A stretch of DNA of 64,000 bases from an uncultured Clostridia bacterium (lineage in GTDB: Bacteria; Bacillota; Clostridia; Christensenellales; UBA1242), in assembly GCA_944377165.1 (NCBI GenBank), contig CALWEJ010000006.1:1-64000 (forward strand), read 5' to 3'. Position 1 is the first letter of the stretch; each line of letters begins with the position of its first letter. The notes under the pieces were generated by a model. The model was given only the letters and a program-made list of their open reading frames with translations, was not told the DNA's origin and searched no databases. The position numbers and the translations under genes are program-made. Of the stretch, positions 54,668 through 63,559 are shown one piece after another.

Positions 54668-55771
54668 TTATCTAGCCTTAACTGGAAGAATTAAAAATTC
54701 AAAGTCATTACCTTCGCACGGAGTTATTACACAAGGCATTATAGGACTATTGAAATTAATCTTAACGTAAGGGTTATCAATTACGCGTAAACAATCGCTA
54801 AAATACTTAGAGTTAAACGAAATAATTAAGTCATTACCCTTAACTCCGACCGTGATATTTTCCTTAGTATTACCAACTTCGCTATTAGAAGTAAGCATTA
54901 AATTCTTTTCTTTAATATCGAATTTTACAAGGTTGTTTTTATCAATTTTTGATAGTACACTTGCCCTATCGATAGCATCTTCTAATTGCTCTTTATTAAT
55001 TGTAATTGTAGTTGAAAAATCTTTTGGAACAATCTGTCTATAATTAATAAACTGACCGTCAATTAAACGATTAATGATAATTGTATCACCGAAATCAACC
55101 ATAATGTTGTTAGAGTGAATGTAAACTTTAATAGTTCCTTCACTATCTAACATACGCGCAATTTCATTAAGGTTCTTGCCCGGAACAATAATTTTAAAGT
55201 CGGCTGTAGTCATTGTAAGCGGTTTATTAGCAATGCTAAGTCTGCAACCATCTACTGCAACGGCACGAATTGAATTGTTATTCATACTAGTTTCAAGCAA
55301 AATACCTTTCAAAATAGGCCTGCTATCGTCCTGAGCAACGGCATAGAAAACGTCGTTAATAAGGGTTTTGAAGTCCTCTTTTGATATTTCAAAATAATTA
55401 TTTTTCTCTATCTCTTTAAGTTTAGGGAATTCGCTAATTTCCATACATTGCAAAGTACCTTCACTATCAGTGTATGAAATTTTAAGTTGATTTTTCTCGT
55501 TTAATTCACATTCAATCTGTTCATTAGTTAATTTCTTAATATAATCGCCGAACAATCTGCCCGGAACAACTGTTTCTCCCGAGCTGTAAACCTCGGCGCG
55601 AATAGTCTTTTCAATACTAATTTCTAAGTCAGTAGCAGTCAAAATAAGTTTATCGTCTTCGCAAACCATCTTAATACCTTCAAGAATTTGAGAGGTTGTC
55701 CTATTACCGATAGCTTTAGAAACGACTGTTATTGCTTCACTTAATTCTAGTCCATCACATCTAAATTTCAT
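54668..55771 (-). CDS. dnaN: DNA polymerase III sliding clamp (beta)
   Basis: DnaN encircles DNA and tethers the replicative polymerase. The start at 55771 (MKFRCDGLELSEAI) has AAGGAG 6 nt upstream. An open extension to 55804 is not supported. The 367 residues form the three clamp domains, with landmarks TATDLEISIEKTI, YAVAQDDSRPILKGI and the C-terminal ending FLILPVKAR. It is transcribed leftward from oriC, away from dnaA. In most Firmicutes dnaN follows dnaA on the same strand. Confidence 0.97.
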   Translation of the reverse strand: MKFRCDGLELSEAITVVSKAIGNRTTSQILEGIKMVCEDDKLILTATDLEISIEKTIRAEVYSSGETVVPGRLFGDYIKKLTNEQIECELNEKNQLKISYTDSEGTLQCMEISEFPKLKEIEKNNYFEISKEDFKTLINDVFYAVAQDDSRPILKGILLETSMNNNSIRAVAVDGCRLSIANKPLTMTTADFKIIVPGKNLNEIARMLDSEGTIKVYIHSNNIMVDFGDTIIINRLIDGQFINYRQIVPKDFSTTITINKEQLEDAIDRASVLSKIDKNNLVKFDIKEKNLMLTSNSEVGNTKENITVGVKGNDLIISFNSKYFSDCLRVIDNPYVKINFNSPIMPCVITPCEGNDFEFLILPVKAR

Positions 55772-55868
55772 AGTTCTCCTTTTCGACTTTACTACCCCTG
55801 ACACGCAAAATCATATTACAACACTATATTAGCAAAGTGTCTAATATATGTCAAACAAATTTTCGCAT

Positions 55869-55877
55869 TTTGTCGAA
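55869..55877 (+). promoter_or_regulatory. Putative Spo0A box at oriC, left
   Basis: TTTGTCGAA, an exact match to the 0A-box consensus TTTGTCRAA, lies at the dnaN side of the AT-rich unwinding region. Confidence 0.6.
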
Positions 55878-56147
55878 AAATTTTTTACGCAAAATATAAT
55901 CAAAAATATAATAAATAATTATTATATATTAATCAAAAAAATTGCTTAAAAATTAAGAAAAAATTAATCAAAAAATTAACTAAAAAATTAAGTTAAAAAC
56001 TATCAAAAATGCCTATAAAATAGTATAAAACGCGCATTGCACGCACTATTATTTTTTTATTTAAATTTAATTTTTTTGGTAGTGATTTTTTTATTATAGT
56101 TTGTGGAAAAGTGGATAACTTTTTATTTTACAATATATAGTGGTATT

Positions 56148-56156
56148 TTCGACAAA
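56148..56156 (-). promoter_or_regulatory. Putative Spo0A box at oriC, right
   Basis: TTTGTCGAA on the minus strand (TTCGACAAA on plus), an exact 0A-box match, lies inside the DnaA-box cluster between the boxes at 56110-56118 and 56180-56188. Confidence 0.62.
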
Positions 56157-56275
56157 ATTCGTGCAAATTCACACAATTTTTATACACATTTTATGTTGAT
56201 AACTTTGTTGAAAATTGTGTTGATAACTATATCTAACTTGTGGAAAACTTAAAAAATTTAATTTTCACGTTAGGA

Positions 56276-56304
56276 TTGACAATTCTCTACTTATGATATA
56301 TAAT
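56276..56304 (+). promoter_or_regulatory. Consensus promoter of dnaA
   Basis: TTGACA (56276-56281), 17-nt spacer, TATAAT (56299-56304), followed by an AGGAG ribosome site. The DnaA boxes lie just upstream, so DnaA autorepression is plausible. Confidence 0.92.
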
Positions 56305-56324
56305 AATAAAAGTAGGAGAAAGAT

Positions 56325-57674
56325 ATGTTTTTACTTGATCAATGGAAGAAAGTGTTGAATAAGTTAGAGAATGAAGTCACTGCTGTCACATTTGATTTGT
56401 GGATTAATACCCTAACACCTATTCAATATGCAAATGATGAACTTATTCTTATGGCACCTAGTGTCACCGCAAAGAATCAAGTAAACCAGCCCGGCATATT
56501 CGAAAAAATAACGAAATGCGTAAGGCAAGAGTTTACTCCGTATACATACGTTCGCGTGACAGAAAAACAAGAATATGAAGAAGATATTAGAAAACAAGAT
56601 GCAGAACTTGAAAAAATAATGTCTGAAACACCGCAGATAAAATCAAAGTTTAATAAGAAATATACCTTTGAGAACTTTGTTGTAGGTAAATCTAATCAGG
56701 TTGTGTGTGCTGCAATGCAGAGTGTCGCGCAACACCCTAGCGAAAAATTTAATCCATTATTCATATATGGAGGAGTTGGACTAGGGAAAACACACTTGCT
56801 ACACGCGGTCGGAAATTATTTAAATGACCATAGACCAGATTTAAATGTACTTTATGTCACTTGTGAAAAGTTTACGAACGACTATGTAGAGTCAATTAGA
56901 AACGGAAAAGATAAAACAAATGGCGATTTTAGAGATAAGTACAGGAATGTAGATGTCTTAATGATTGATGATATTCAGTTTATCAGTAATAAAATGGGGA
57001 TTCAGGAAGAATTCTTTCACACATTCAATGACTTATACCAAAATAATAAACAAATTATTATAGCTTCTGACCGTTCGCCTAAAGATATGAGTGCACTTGA
57101 AGAGCGACTAAGAAGCAGATTCTCTAGCGGACTCATACAAGATATTCAAGAACCAGATTATGAAACGAAAGTTGCTATTATTAAAAAGAAATGTAGTCAA
57201 GAAGGTTATCTTGTTGATGAAGATGTTGTAGATTTTATTGCTCAAAAGGCAAGCACAAACGTGCGTGAAATGGAAGGAATACTGTCAAAGATAGTTTTCT
57301 ACTCAAGTTTGATAGGAAAATCACACGCAAGTATGGAAGACGCGCACGAAGCACTTAAAGATTATGGTGAAACAGAGCGCACAAATCTTGATGCAGAGAA
57401 GATAATGAATACTGTTTGTGATTTCTTCAAAGTTAGTAGGGAAGATTTGATAGGTAAGAAGAAAAATAAAGAGATAGTTGAACCAAGACAATTATGCGTT
57501 TACCTAATAAACGATATGTTGAATATACCACTTACAGCAATAGGAGATATATTTGGCGGACGTGACCACACGACGATTATGCACGCAAGAGATAAAATCA
57601 GTAATCAAATTAAGGTTAATCCACACATTAAAACTCTAGTGAACGATATAAAATCAAGGCTTCTAAAATATTAA
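56325..57674 (+). CDS. dnaA: Chromosomal replication initiator DnaA
   Basis: DnaA binds the origin and opens it. The 449-residue protein has domain I (1-80, with TFDLWINTLTPI), a short linker, the AAA+ domain (about 105-335) with Walker A GGVGLGKTH, Walker B MIDDIQF and the sensor region, and the C-terminal DNA-binding domain with FGGRDHTTIMHA (about 405-420). The ATG follows AGGAG. It is transcribed alone toward the right, and recF is convergent to it, so the common dnaA-dnaN-recF operon is not present. Confidence 0.98.
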   Translation: MFLLDQWKKVLNKLENEVTAVTFDLWINTLTPIQYANDELILMAPSVTAKNQVNQPGIFEKITKCVRQEFTPYTYVRVTEKQEYEEDIRKQDAELEKIMSETPQIKSKFNKKYTFENFVVGKSNQVVCAAMQSVAQHPSEKFNPLFIYGGVGLGKTHLLHAVGNYLNDHRPDLNVLYVTCEKFTNDYVESIRNGKDKTNGDFRDKYRNVDVLMIDDIQFISNKMGIQEEFFHTFNDLYQNNKQIIIASDRSPKDMSALEERLRSRFSSGLIQDIQEPDYETKVAIIKKKCSQEGYLVDEDVVDFIAQKASTNVREMEGILSKIVFYSSLIGKSHASMEDAHEALKDYGETERTNLDAEKIMNTVCDFFKVSREDLIGKKKNKEIVEPRQLCVYLINDMLNIPLTAIGDIFGGRDHTTIMHARDKISNQIKVNPHIKTLVNDIKSRLLKY

Positions 57675-57690
57675 AATATAAATAAAAAAT

Positions 57691-57719
57691 AAAAAATTCA
57701 CTGTTTTGGTGAGTTTTTT
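57691..57719. terminator. Terminator between dnaA and recF
   Basis: A stem of about 11 bp (AAAAAATTCAC / GTGAGTTTTTT) with a 7-nt loop lies between the convergent genes. T-rich flanks are on both sides. Confidence 0.85.
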
Positions 57720-57757
57720 ATTGATTTTTAATTAAAATTTAATTAATTTTTGAAATT

Positions 57758-58840
57758 TTAGTTATTTACAATCTTTCCATTTTTAATATTAATGACATTA
57801 TAATTAAAGTCCAATTTAGGAATTTGTGTGCAAGTTATTATAGTTTGATACTTGTTTGTCATATTTAGAAGTCTAAACTGTCTATTTTCATCAAGCTCGC
57901 TAAGAACATCATCTAATAAAAGTATAGGATATTCATTTATCTCGTTTTTAATAATTTCCATTAATGACAATTTAACTACAAGAGCAACAGTACGTTGTTG
58001 CCCTTGACTAGCATAAAATTTACAATCTAAATCATTAATATAAAATATCAAGTCATCTCTATGCGGACCGATAGTTGTATAACCGAGCTCAATCTCTTTA
58101 TCAACTGATTTATCAAAAAGAGATGTCAAATCATCGTGTATAGTTATATTTTCTTTTTTCTTATAACTATACGAAATTGATAAATTTTCACTAGAAGTAA
58201 TAAATTTATGAATATTTGGGGCTATTTTATTTAATTTTTCAATAAAATTTAATCTTTTTTCAATAATTTTTTCTGCAGTATCAATTAGTTGGGGAGTAAA
58301 TAACTTTAATTGCTCTTTTTTTGATTCTAGCGAATCTGAAGATTTTAGTATAGCATTACGTTGTTTTAGAATCTTTTCATATTTAAGTAAATTATATAAA
58401 TAGTTTTTGTCAAATTGACTAATTGAGATATCTAAAAACTTTCTTCTATCTTCAGGAACTTCTTTTATAAGTTTAAGTTCATCAGGACTAAAGTAAACTA
58501 TAGATAGTGTACCAACCAATTCAGTTAACTTCAAAATATTTAATTCATTTATTTTAATTGACTTTTTGTTAGATTTATCTAAATACATTTTAATATTCTT
58601 TTTACCGACACGTGTATCAAAGTTAATATTAATCAACGATTTTTCTTTACTAAAATTTATCATTTGTTTTTCTTTGCTATTTTTAGGGCTTTTACCAACA
58701 CTGATTAAATATATGCTTTCTAACATATTTGTTTTGCCTTGAGCATTAGCGCCAACTATAAAATTAAGACCATCATTAAAACTGATTGTCTCATTGTCAT
58801 AATTTCTAAAGTTAGTTAAAGTTAGGTTAGTTATTTTCAT
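57758..58840 (-). CDS. recF: DNA replication and repair protein RecF
   Basis: RecF is an SMC-like ATPase that helps load RecA at gapped DNA. The 360 residues contain Walker A (GANAQGKTNMLESI, about 30-43), the ABC-type signature ASQGQQRTVALVVKLSLME (about 278-296) and Walker B LLLDDVLSELD (about 312-322). The ATG has no ribosome site but lies 7 nt after a perfect TATAAT box, so translation is probably leaderless. Its orientation is convergent to dnaA and, if the origin is at 56 kb, against the direction of the rightward fork. Confidence 0.96.
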   Translation of the reverse strand: MKITNLTLTNFRNYDNETISFNDGLNFIVGANAQGKTNMLESIYLISVGKSPKNSKEKQMINFSKEKSLININFDTRVGKKNIKMYLDKSNKKSIKINELNILKLTELVGTLSIVYFSPDELKLIKEVPEDRRKFLDISISQFDKNYLYNLLKYEKILKQRNAILKSSDSLESKKEQLKLFTPQLIDTAEKIIEKRLNFIEKLNKIAPNIHKFITSSENLSISYSYKKKENITIHDDLTSLFDKSVDKEIELGYTTIGPHRDDLIFYINDLDCKFYASQGQQRTVALVVKLSLMEIIKNEINEYPILLLDDVLSELDENRQFRLLNMTNKYQTIITCTQIPKLDFNYNVINIKNGKIVNN

Positions 58841-58847
58841 TTCAAAT

Positions 58848-58876
58848 ATTATAATAAAATTTTAAAAATTTGTCAA
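58848..58876 (-). promoter_or_regulatory. Perfect-consensus leaderless promoter of recF
   Basis: TTGACA (58871-58876), 17-nt spacer, TATAAT (58848-58853). There are 7 nt to the ATG. Confidence 0.9.
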
Positions 58877-59343
58877 ATTTATAATAAAATTATTAATTTT
58901 TATTGTTAAATTAAACTAATTATAAAAATTTAATAAAAAATAGAATATTAAAATTTTAATTTTATCATTAATTATTTTATTATTTTTAATAATATGTTTT
59001 GCATTATTATTAAATAATAAACAATAATAATAAATAATTATTTAATTTAAATTATATATTTTATTTTCTCGCGCGCGCGTGCGCGCGTACACGCGTACGC
59101 GTATATATAAGGATAAGAGATATAATTTAACATTTAATATTATTTATTTTATAATTGATTCTATAATAAAAAAAATAATATAATAAAAATTAAATTTAAA
59201 TAATTAATGTGATAAAATTAAATTAAAAGAATAATTTAATAAAAAATAATTAAAAATTATAAAATTTTTAATCAATTATAAATAAAAAATTATTAATTAA
59301 TAAAATAACTAATAATTTTTTTATTTTTTATTTAAATTGAATT
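58877..59343. other. AT-only gap between rsmG and recF with a GC-alternating tract
   Basis: This gap is nearly pure A/T with no gene. It is interrupted by the 40-bp alternating pyrimidine-purine tract at 59070-59109. I find no DnaA boxes here. Confidence 0.6.
59070..59109. repeat. 40-bp perfect alternating pyrimidine-purine tract (Z-DNA candidate)
   Basis: From C59070 to A59109 every pyrimidine is followed by a purine, mostly CG steps, then TA/CA/TG steps, ending in TATATATA. It contains the 12-bp palindrome ACGCGTACGCGT. It is the only GC-rich patch in about 500 bp of A/T DNA. Confidence 0.9.
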
Positions 59344-60024
59344 TTAATTTAATGGATTTGTTTTAGGTTTATTTTGTGAACGTGGATAAATTAATGGAGT
59401 ATTCTTTACCTTTTTAATAATTATTATATTTCTTTCACCTATATCGTTAGGTAATTTGAATTTCAAACTATCTATATATTCTCCGCCTAAAACAGATATT
59501 GCATTTTTTGCTTCGATTAGTTCTGAGTCTGCATTAGTTGCTTTATATGCTAATACATATCCGCCAACTTTTACTAAAGGAAGAAGGTATTCTAAAAGTG
59601 TGTTTAATTTAGCAACCGCTCTAGCAACTGCAACATCGAAATATTCACGATTATTTTTAGCAAAATCTTCTGCTCTAGAATGTTCACAACTATAATTAAG
59701 ATTAAGTTTATTTTTTAAGTTTTGTAAAAATGTTATTCTTTTATTTAAACTATCAACAAGTGTAAGTTCAATGTCATTGCGGACAATTTTTATCGGAAGA
59801 CCCGGGAAGCCTGCACCTGTTCCTACATCAACCAATTTTGCATTTGCTGGGATATAATCTATAGGTAAAATACTATCTAGAAAATGTTTAGTGTAAACAT
59901 CATTTTTTTCGACAATGGCTGTTAAATTGACCTTTTCATTGTATGAAATAAGATTTTGATAATATATATCAAATAATTTTTGATTTTTAAATATTAATTG
60001 TTCACATTTATCGATAATATTCAT
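59344..60024 (-). CDS. rsmG: 16S rRNA (guanine527-N7)-methyltransferase
   Basis: RsmG methylates G527 of 16S rRNA using S-adenosylmethionine. The 226 residues show the RsmG N-terminal helix region (YNEKVNLTAIVEKNDVYTKHFLDSI), the SAM site LVDVGTGAGFPGLPIKI (about 64-80) and DVAVARAVAKLNTLLEYLLPLVKVGG. It follows mnmG by 60 bp on the same strand. No ribosome site is visible. The AT-rich non-coding gap begins just after its stop codon. Confidence 0.95.
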   Translation of the reverse strand: MNIIDKCEQLIFKNQKLFDIYYQNLISYNEKVNLTAIVEKNDVYTKHFLDSILPIDYIPANAKLVDVGTGAGFPGLPIKIVRNDIELTLVDSLNKRITFLQNLKNKLNLNYSCEHSRAEDFAKNNREYFDVAVARAVAKLNTLLEYLLPLVKVGGYVLAYKATNADSELIEAKNAISVLGGEYIDSLKFKLPNDIGERNIIIIKKVKNTPLIYPRSQNKPKTNPLN

Positions 60025-60084
60025 ATTAAATTTTGTTTTAAATTGTTTTTTACATAATTACTTATAGATTTAAGTATTATTTTA

Positions 60085-61947
60085 TTAAATTTTGCCTTTT
60101 AACTTTAAATAGACTAACAATACATTTATATCACTCGGACTAACTCCGTCTATACGTTTAGCTTGACCTAAAGTTGAAGGCTTAAATTTATTTAATTTTT
60201 GTCGAGCTTCCAGCCTTAAACCTGAGATTGTAGAGTAATCGATGTCAGGCAAACGGATATTTTCTGTTCGCTTTTGTTTTTCAATCAATTCGAGTTCGTT
60301 TTTAATATAGCCTTCATATTTTATTTCAGTATTGACGTATTCTAACACATTGTTTGGTATATCTTTAAATAAATCAAAGTACTTTTGTATATCAAATATG
60401 GTTATATTATTTCTTTTTATTGCATCTTTTAGTGTTAAACCTGACTTTGGCATTGACTCATTTTTGTCCGTAAATAATTTTTGTAATTGTGAAGGATTTT
60501 TCATACAATTTAATTCAGATTTAACGTACTCAATTTGTTTAAGTTTTTTCTTAAAAATAGAATAGCGTTTATTGTCAACTAATCCTATTTCACGGCCGAT
60601 TTCAGTTAAGCGAATATCACAATTATCTTGACGTAAAATCAATCTATATTCTGCTCGGCTAGTCATCATTCTATACGGTTCTACAATATCTTTAGTGACA
60701 AGGTCATCAATTAATACACCAATATATGCTTGATCACGCGAAAGAATAAAAGGAGATTTATTATCAATATAACGTTCTGCATTAATTCCCGCCATAATGC
60801 CTTGTGCAGCTGCTTCTTCATAACCGCTAGTACCATTAATTTGACCGGCAAAGAATAAGCCGTTTATCTTCTTTGATTCTAGATTGTTTTTTAATTCGGT
60901 AGCATTTATGCAGTCATATTCTATTGCGTACGCAAAGCGCATAATTTTAACATTTTCAAAACCGGGTATTAGTCTATACATAGCGCGCTGAACATCGCTA
61001 GGCATACTGCTAGAGATACCTTGAACATAAACTTCGTCAGTAAAAGCACTTTCCGGCTCTAAGAAAAGCTGATGACGTTCTTTGTCACTAAAACGCATTA
61101 TTTTATCTTCAATACTTGGACAATATCGTGGGCCAATTCCGTTAATTTTTCCTGAATATAGTGGTGCACGTGAAATATTATTTAGTATTAAGTCGTGCAT
61201 AGCGGTAGAAGTGTAGCCAAGGAAACAAACTTTTTTATTTTTTATTTTCTTAGTTTTAGCAGAAAATCCGTTTAATAATTCGTCGCCCGGTTGTACTTCA
61301 AATTTTGAATAATCTATTGATTTACCGTCAACACGTGCTGGAGTACCTGTTTTAAACCTACGAATTTCTATTCCTAAATCCATAAGTGATTTAGTTAAAT
61401 GTGTACTAGCCTCATAGCCGTTAGGCCCTGTATATTTTGTATAGTCACCTATAATAATTCGCGAATTAAGGTAAACACCGGTAGCCACAACCACTGCACG
61501 GCAAGAAAATATCTCACCCATACTAGTCTTGACACCCACGACGTGTGAATCTTCAACTAAGATTTCTGCCACTTCGCATTGTAAAATGTCTAGATTCTTT
61601 GTTCGTTCGATAGTGTGTTTCATTTCGTTATGATATATAACCTTATCTACCTGCGCGCGCAAAGAGTGAACGGCAGGGCCTTTACCTGAATTCAACATTC
61701 TAAGTTGCAACATAGATTTGTCCGCATTTACACCCATCTCACCGCCTAAAGCATCAACTTCGCCTGCAAGTTGACCTTTTGCTGTTCCACCTATTGATGG
61801 ATTACAAGCAAGGAAAGCAATACTGTCTAGATTTAAAGTTGTTAAAAGTGTACGCTTGTTAAGGCGTGCCAAAGCAAGACACGCTTCACTACCTGCGTGC
61901 CCACTACCAATTACTATTGCATCATAATCTGCTACTGCGTTTATCAT
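60085..61947 (-). CDS. mnmG: tRNA uridine-5-carboxymethylaminomethyl modification enzyme MnmG
   Basis: MnmG (GidA) uses FAD and works with MnmE to modify wobble uridines of certain tRNAs. At 620 residues it matches the family. The FAD-binding motif is AIVIGSGHAGSEACLALAR (about 9-27), followed by LACNPSIGGTAKGQL, the conserved Cys-containing region around RYCPSIEDKI, and GLFFAGQINGTSGYEEAAAQG. The ATG lies 7 nt after an extended -10 box (TGGTATAAT) with no ribosome site, indicating a leaderless mRNA separate from mnmE. Confidence 0.97.
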   Translation of the reverse strand: MINAVADYDAIVIGSGHAGSEACLALARLNKRTLLTTLNLDSIAFLACNPSIGGTAKGQLAGEVDALGGEMGVNADKSMLQLRMLNSGKGPAVHSLRAQVDKVIYHNEMKHTIERTKNLDILQCEVAEILVEDSHVVGVKTSMGEIFSCRAVVVATGVYLNSRIIIGDYTKYTGPNGYEASTHLTKSLMDLGIEIRRFKTGTPARVDGKSIDYSKFEVQPGDELLNGFSAKTKKIKNKKVCFLGYTSTAMHDLILNNISRAPLYSGKINGIGPRYCPSIEDKIMRFSDKERHQLFLEPESAFTDEVYVQGISSSMPSDVQRAMYRLIPGFENVKIMRFAYAIEYDCINATELKNNLESKKINGLFFAGQINGTSGYEEAAAQGIMAGINAERYIDNKSPFILSRDQAYIGVLIDDLVTKDIVEPYRMMTSRAEYRLILRQDNCDIRLTEIGREIGLVDNKRYSIFKKKLKQIEYVKSELNCMKNPSQLQKLFTDKNESMPKSGLTLKDAIKRNNITIFDIQKYFDLFKDIPNNVLEYVNTEIKYEGYIKNELELIEKQKRTENIRLPDIDYSTISGLRLEARQKLNKFKPSTLGQAKRIDGVSPSDINVLLVYLKLKGKI

Positions 61948-61954
61948 TTTGTTT

Positions 61955-61963
61955 ATTATACCA
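61955..61963 (-). promoter_or_regulatory. Extended -10 leaderless promoter of mnmG
   Basis: TGG-TATAAT (61955-61963) without a clear -35 box. The ATG begins 7 nt after the -10 box. Confidence 0.7.
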
Positions 61964-62136
61964 TAATTTTAAAAATTTGAATAGTTGTTTTTTAATATTT
62001 ATAGATAAGAATAGTTAATATTATTGCATTGATAAATATTAATTGTAATATTTGTGTATTAATCAGTGTATTACTAACTCATTAATCAAGAATGTTAAGC
62101 TTTAAATTATTAAGAAAAATATTAATGATTTTAATT

Positions 62137-63435
62137 TTATTTTCCTAAGCAAAACTTAGAGAAAATTTTATCAATAATTGCTTCGTCACTAGTTATTCCT
62201 GTAATTTCGCCCAAAATTGACCAAGCAAATTTTAGTTCAGCACTAATTATATCTAAAGTAGTTGTATTAAAAGCATCTTTTGCTGACTTTAATGCCTCAC
62301 AGGCGCGCTTTATACAATCAATATGTCGCGTATTTGTAAGGTAAAATTTATCTGAGCGAATATCCGATTTTACTGTTCTATCAAAAATTAATTGTTTTAA
62401 TTTGTCTAAATTTTCACCTGATTTTGCACTGACAAAAATATCAAAATTTTGATTTTTATTTTTTGATATATCGGATTTATTAAAAATTGATATATGAGGT
62501 TTTGATGTTTTAATATCACAAATGTTATTTTCGTCCGAAACAAGCAGAACTAAGTCGCTATCTTCAAGTGTTTTTTTTGCTCTGTCAATGCCGATTTTCT
62601 CAACTATATCATCACTTTCGTGAATCCCTGCCGTATCAAATAATTTAAAAATGATTCCATTATATTCATATTGAGCTTCAACAACGTCGCGTGTTGTTCC
62701 TGCTATTTCTGTGACGATTGCCTTGTTAGATTTTGTTAGTGCATTTAATATGCTAGATTTACCTACGTTTGGCGCGCCAACAATAGCGATATTTACTCCG
62801 TTTTTAATAATCAAACCGCTTTTACTGTCACTAATTAATGAAGTTAAATTGTCAATTAAATTATTAATTTTATCGATTGTATTAGACGATTCTTCCGCGC
62901 TAAAATCATATTCAGGATAATCTAATTTAGCTTCTATTTCAGCGAGCATATCGGTTAAATCTGTTTGATATGAATTAATCATTTCAAACAATTTACCATT
63001 CACAAGTGAACTACTCATTTTCGCTTGCATTTCACTTTCAGAATTAATTAAATCCATTATACCTTCTGCTTGGTCTATGGACATTTTCCCATTAATAAAT
63101 GCGCGTTTACTGAATTCTCCAGCGGTAGCCATACTTGCGCCAAGATTGATACATTCTTCAATAATCTTTTGTGATAAAAAATATCCGCCGTGCGATTGTA
63201 TTTCAGCGACATCTTCCCCTGTATAACTATTTGGAGAAGCAAAAAATACAACCAAACATTTATCAACAATATCCCCAACAAAGACATCTTTTAGATACAT
63301 ATGTCGTGGCGTAAAATTTATGTTTGAGTGCGTAATTTTTTGTAAAATTTCTTTTGAATTTTCTCCGCTGATTCTTACTACAGCAACACCACTATTTCCC
63401 GGTGGAGTTGCTAGCGCTACTATTGTTTTTTCCAT
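62137..63435 (-). CDS. mnmE: tRNA modification GTPase MnmE
   Basis: MnmE (TrmE) is the GTPase partner of MnmG. The start at 63435 (MEKTIVALATPPG) aligns with the family start. The frame is open to 63471, but that extension covers the promoter. The 432 residues have an N-terminal folate-binding domain (about 1-118), a helical domain with the GTPase inserted (about 210-365: GAPNVGKSS, DTAGIHESDD, NKSD) and the terminal C-[ILV]-G-K motif (FCLGK). The ATG lies 7 nt after a TATAAT box and has no ribosome site. Confidence 0.96.
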   Translation of the reverse strand: MEKTIVALATPPGNSGVAVVRISGENSKEILQKITHSNINFTPRHMYLKDVFVGDIVDKCLVVFFASPNSYTGEDVAEIQSHGGYFLSQKIIEECINLGASMATAGEFSKRAFINGKMSIDQAEGIMDLINSESEMQAKMSSSLVNGKLFEMINSYQTDLTDMLAEIEAKLDYPEYDFSAEESSNTIDKINNLIDNLTSLISDSKSGLIIKNGVNIAIVGAPNVGKSSILNALTKSNKAIVTEIAGTTRDVVEAQYEYNGIIFKLFDTAGIHESDDIVEKIGIDRAKKTLEDSDLVLLVSDENNICDIKTSKPHISIFNKSDISKNKNQNFDIFVSAKSGENLDKLKQLIFDRTVKSDIRSDKFYLTNTRHIDCIKRACEALKSAKDAFNTTTLDIISAELKFAWSILGEITGITSDEAIIDKIFSKFCLGK

Positions 63436-63442
63436 AACTTTT

Positions 63443-63471
63443 ATTATATCACATAATAACAAAATTTTCAA
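63443..63471 (-). promoter_or_regulatory. Leaderless promoter of mnmE
   Basis: TTGAAA (63466-63471), 17-nt spacer, extended TGA-TATAAT (-10 at 63443-63448). There are 7 nt to the ATG at 63435. Confidence 0.85.
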
Positions 63472-63559
63472 GTGTACAATAAAATTTATAAAAATTTGAG
63501 TGTAAAAACAGATGCTATCTTTATAGACAATCCTTGCTTTAAGTAATAAAATTTTATGA

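Larger units (their letters stand above)
55860..56260. other. oriC: Replication origin oriC
   Basis: The gap between divergent dnaN and dnaA carries a cluster of DnaA-box-like 9-mers, written as the complement of TTATCCACA: TGTGGAAAA 56102-56110, AGTGGATAA 56110-56118, TGTTGATAA 56194-56202, TGTTGAAAA 56206-56214, TGTTGATAA 56218-56226, TGTGGAAAA 56239-56247, plus TTATACACA at 56180-56188 on the other strand. None is a perfect consensus, but the density is typical. About 200 bp of almost pure A/T (55880-56100) next to the boxes is the likely unwinding element. Two exact 0A boxes flank or interrupt the region. Confidence 0.88.
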
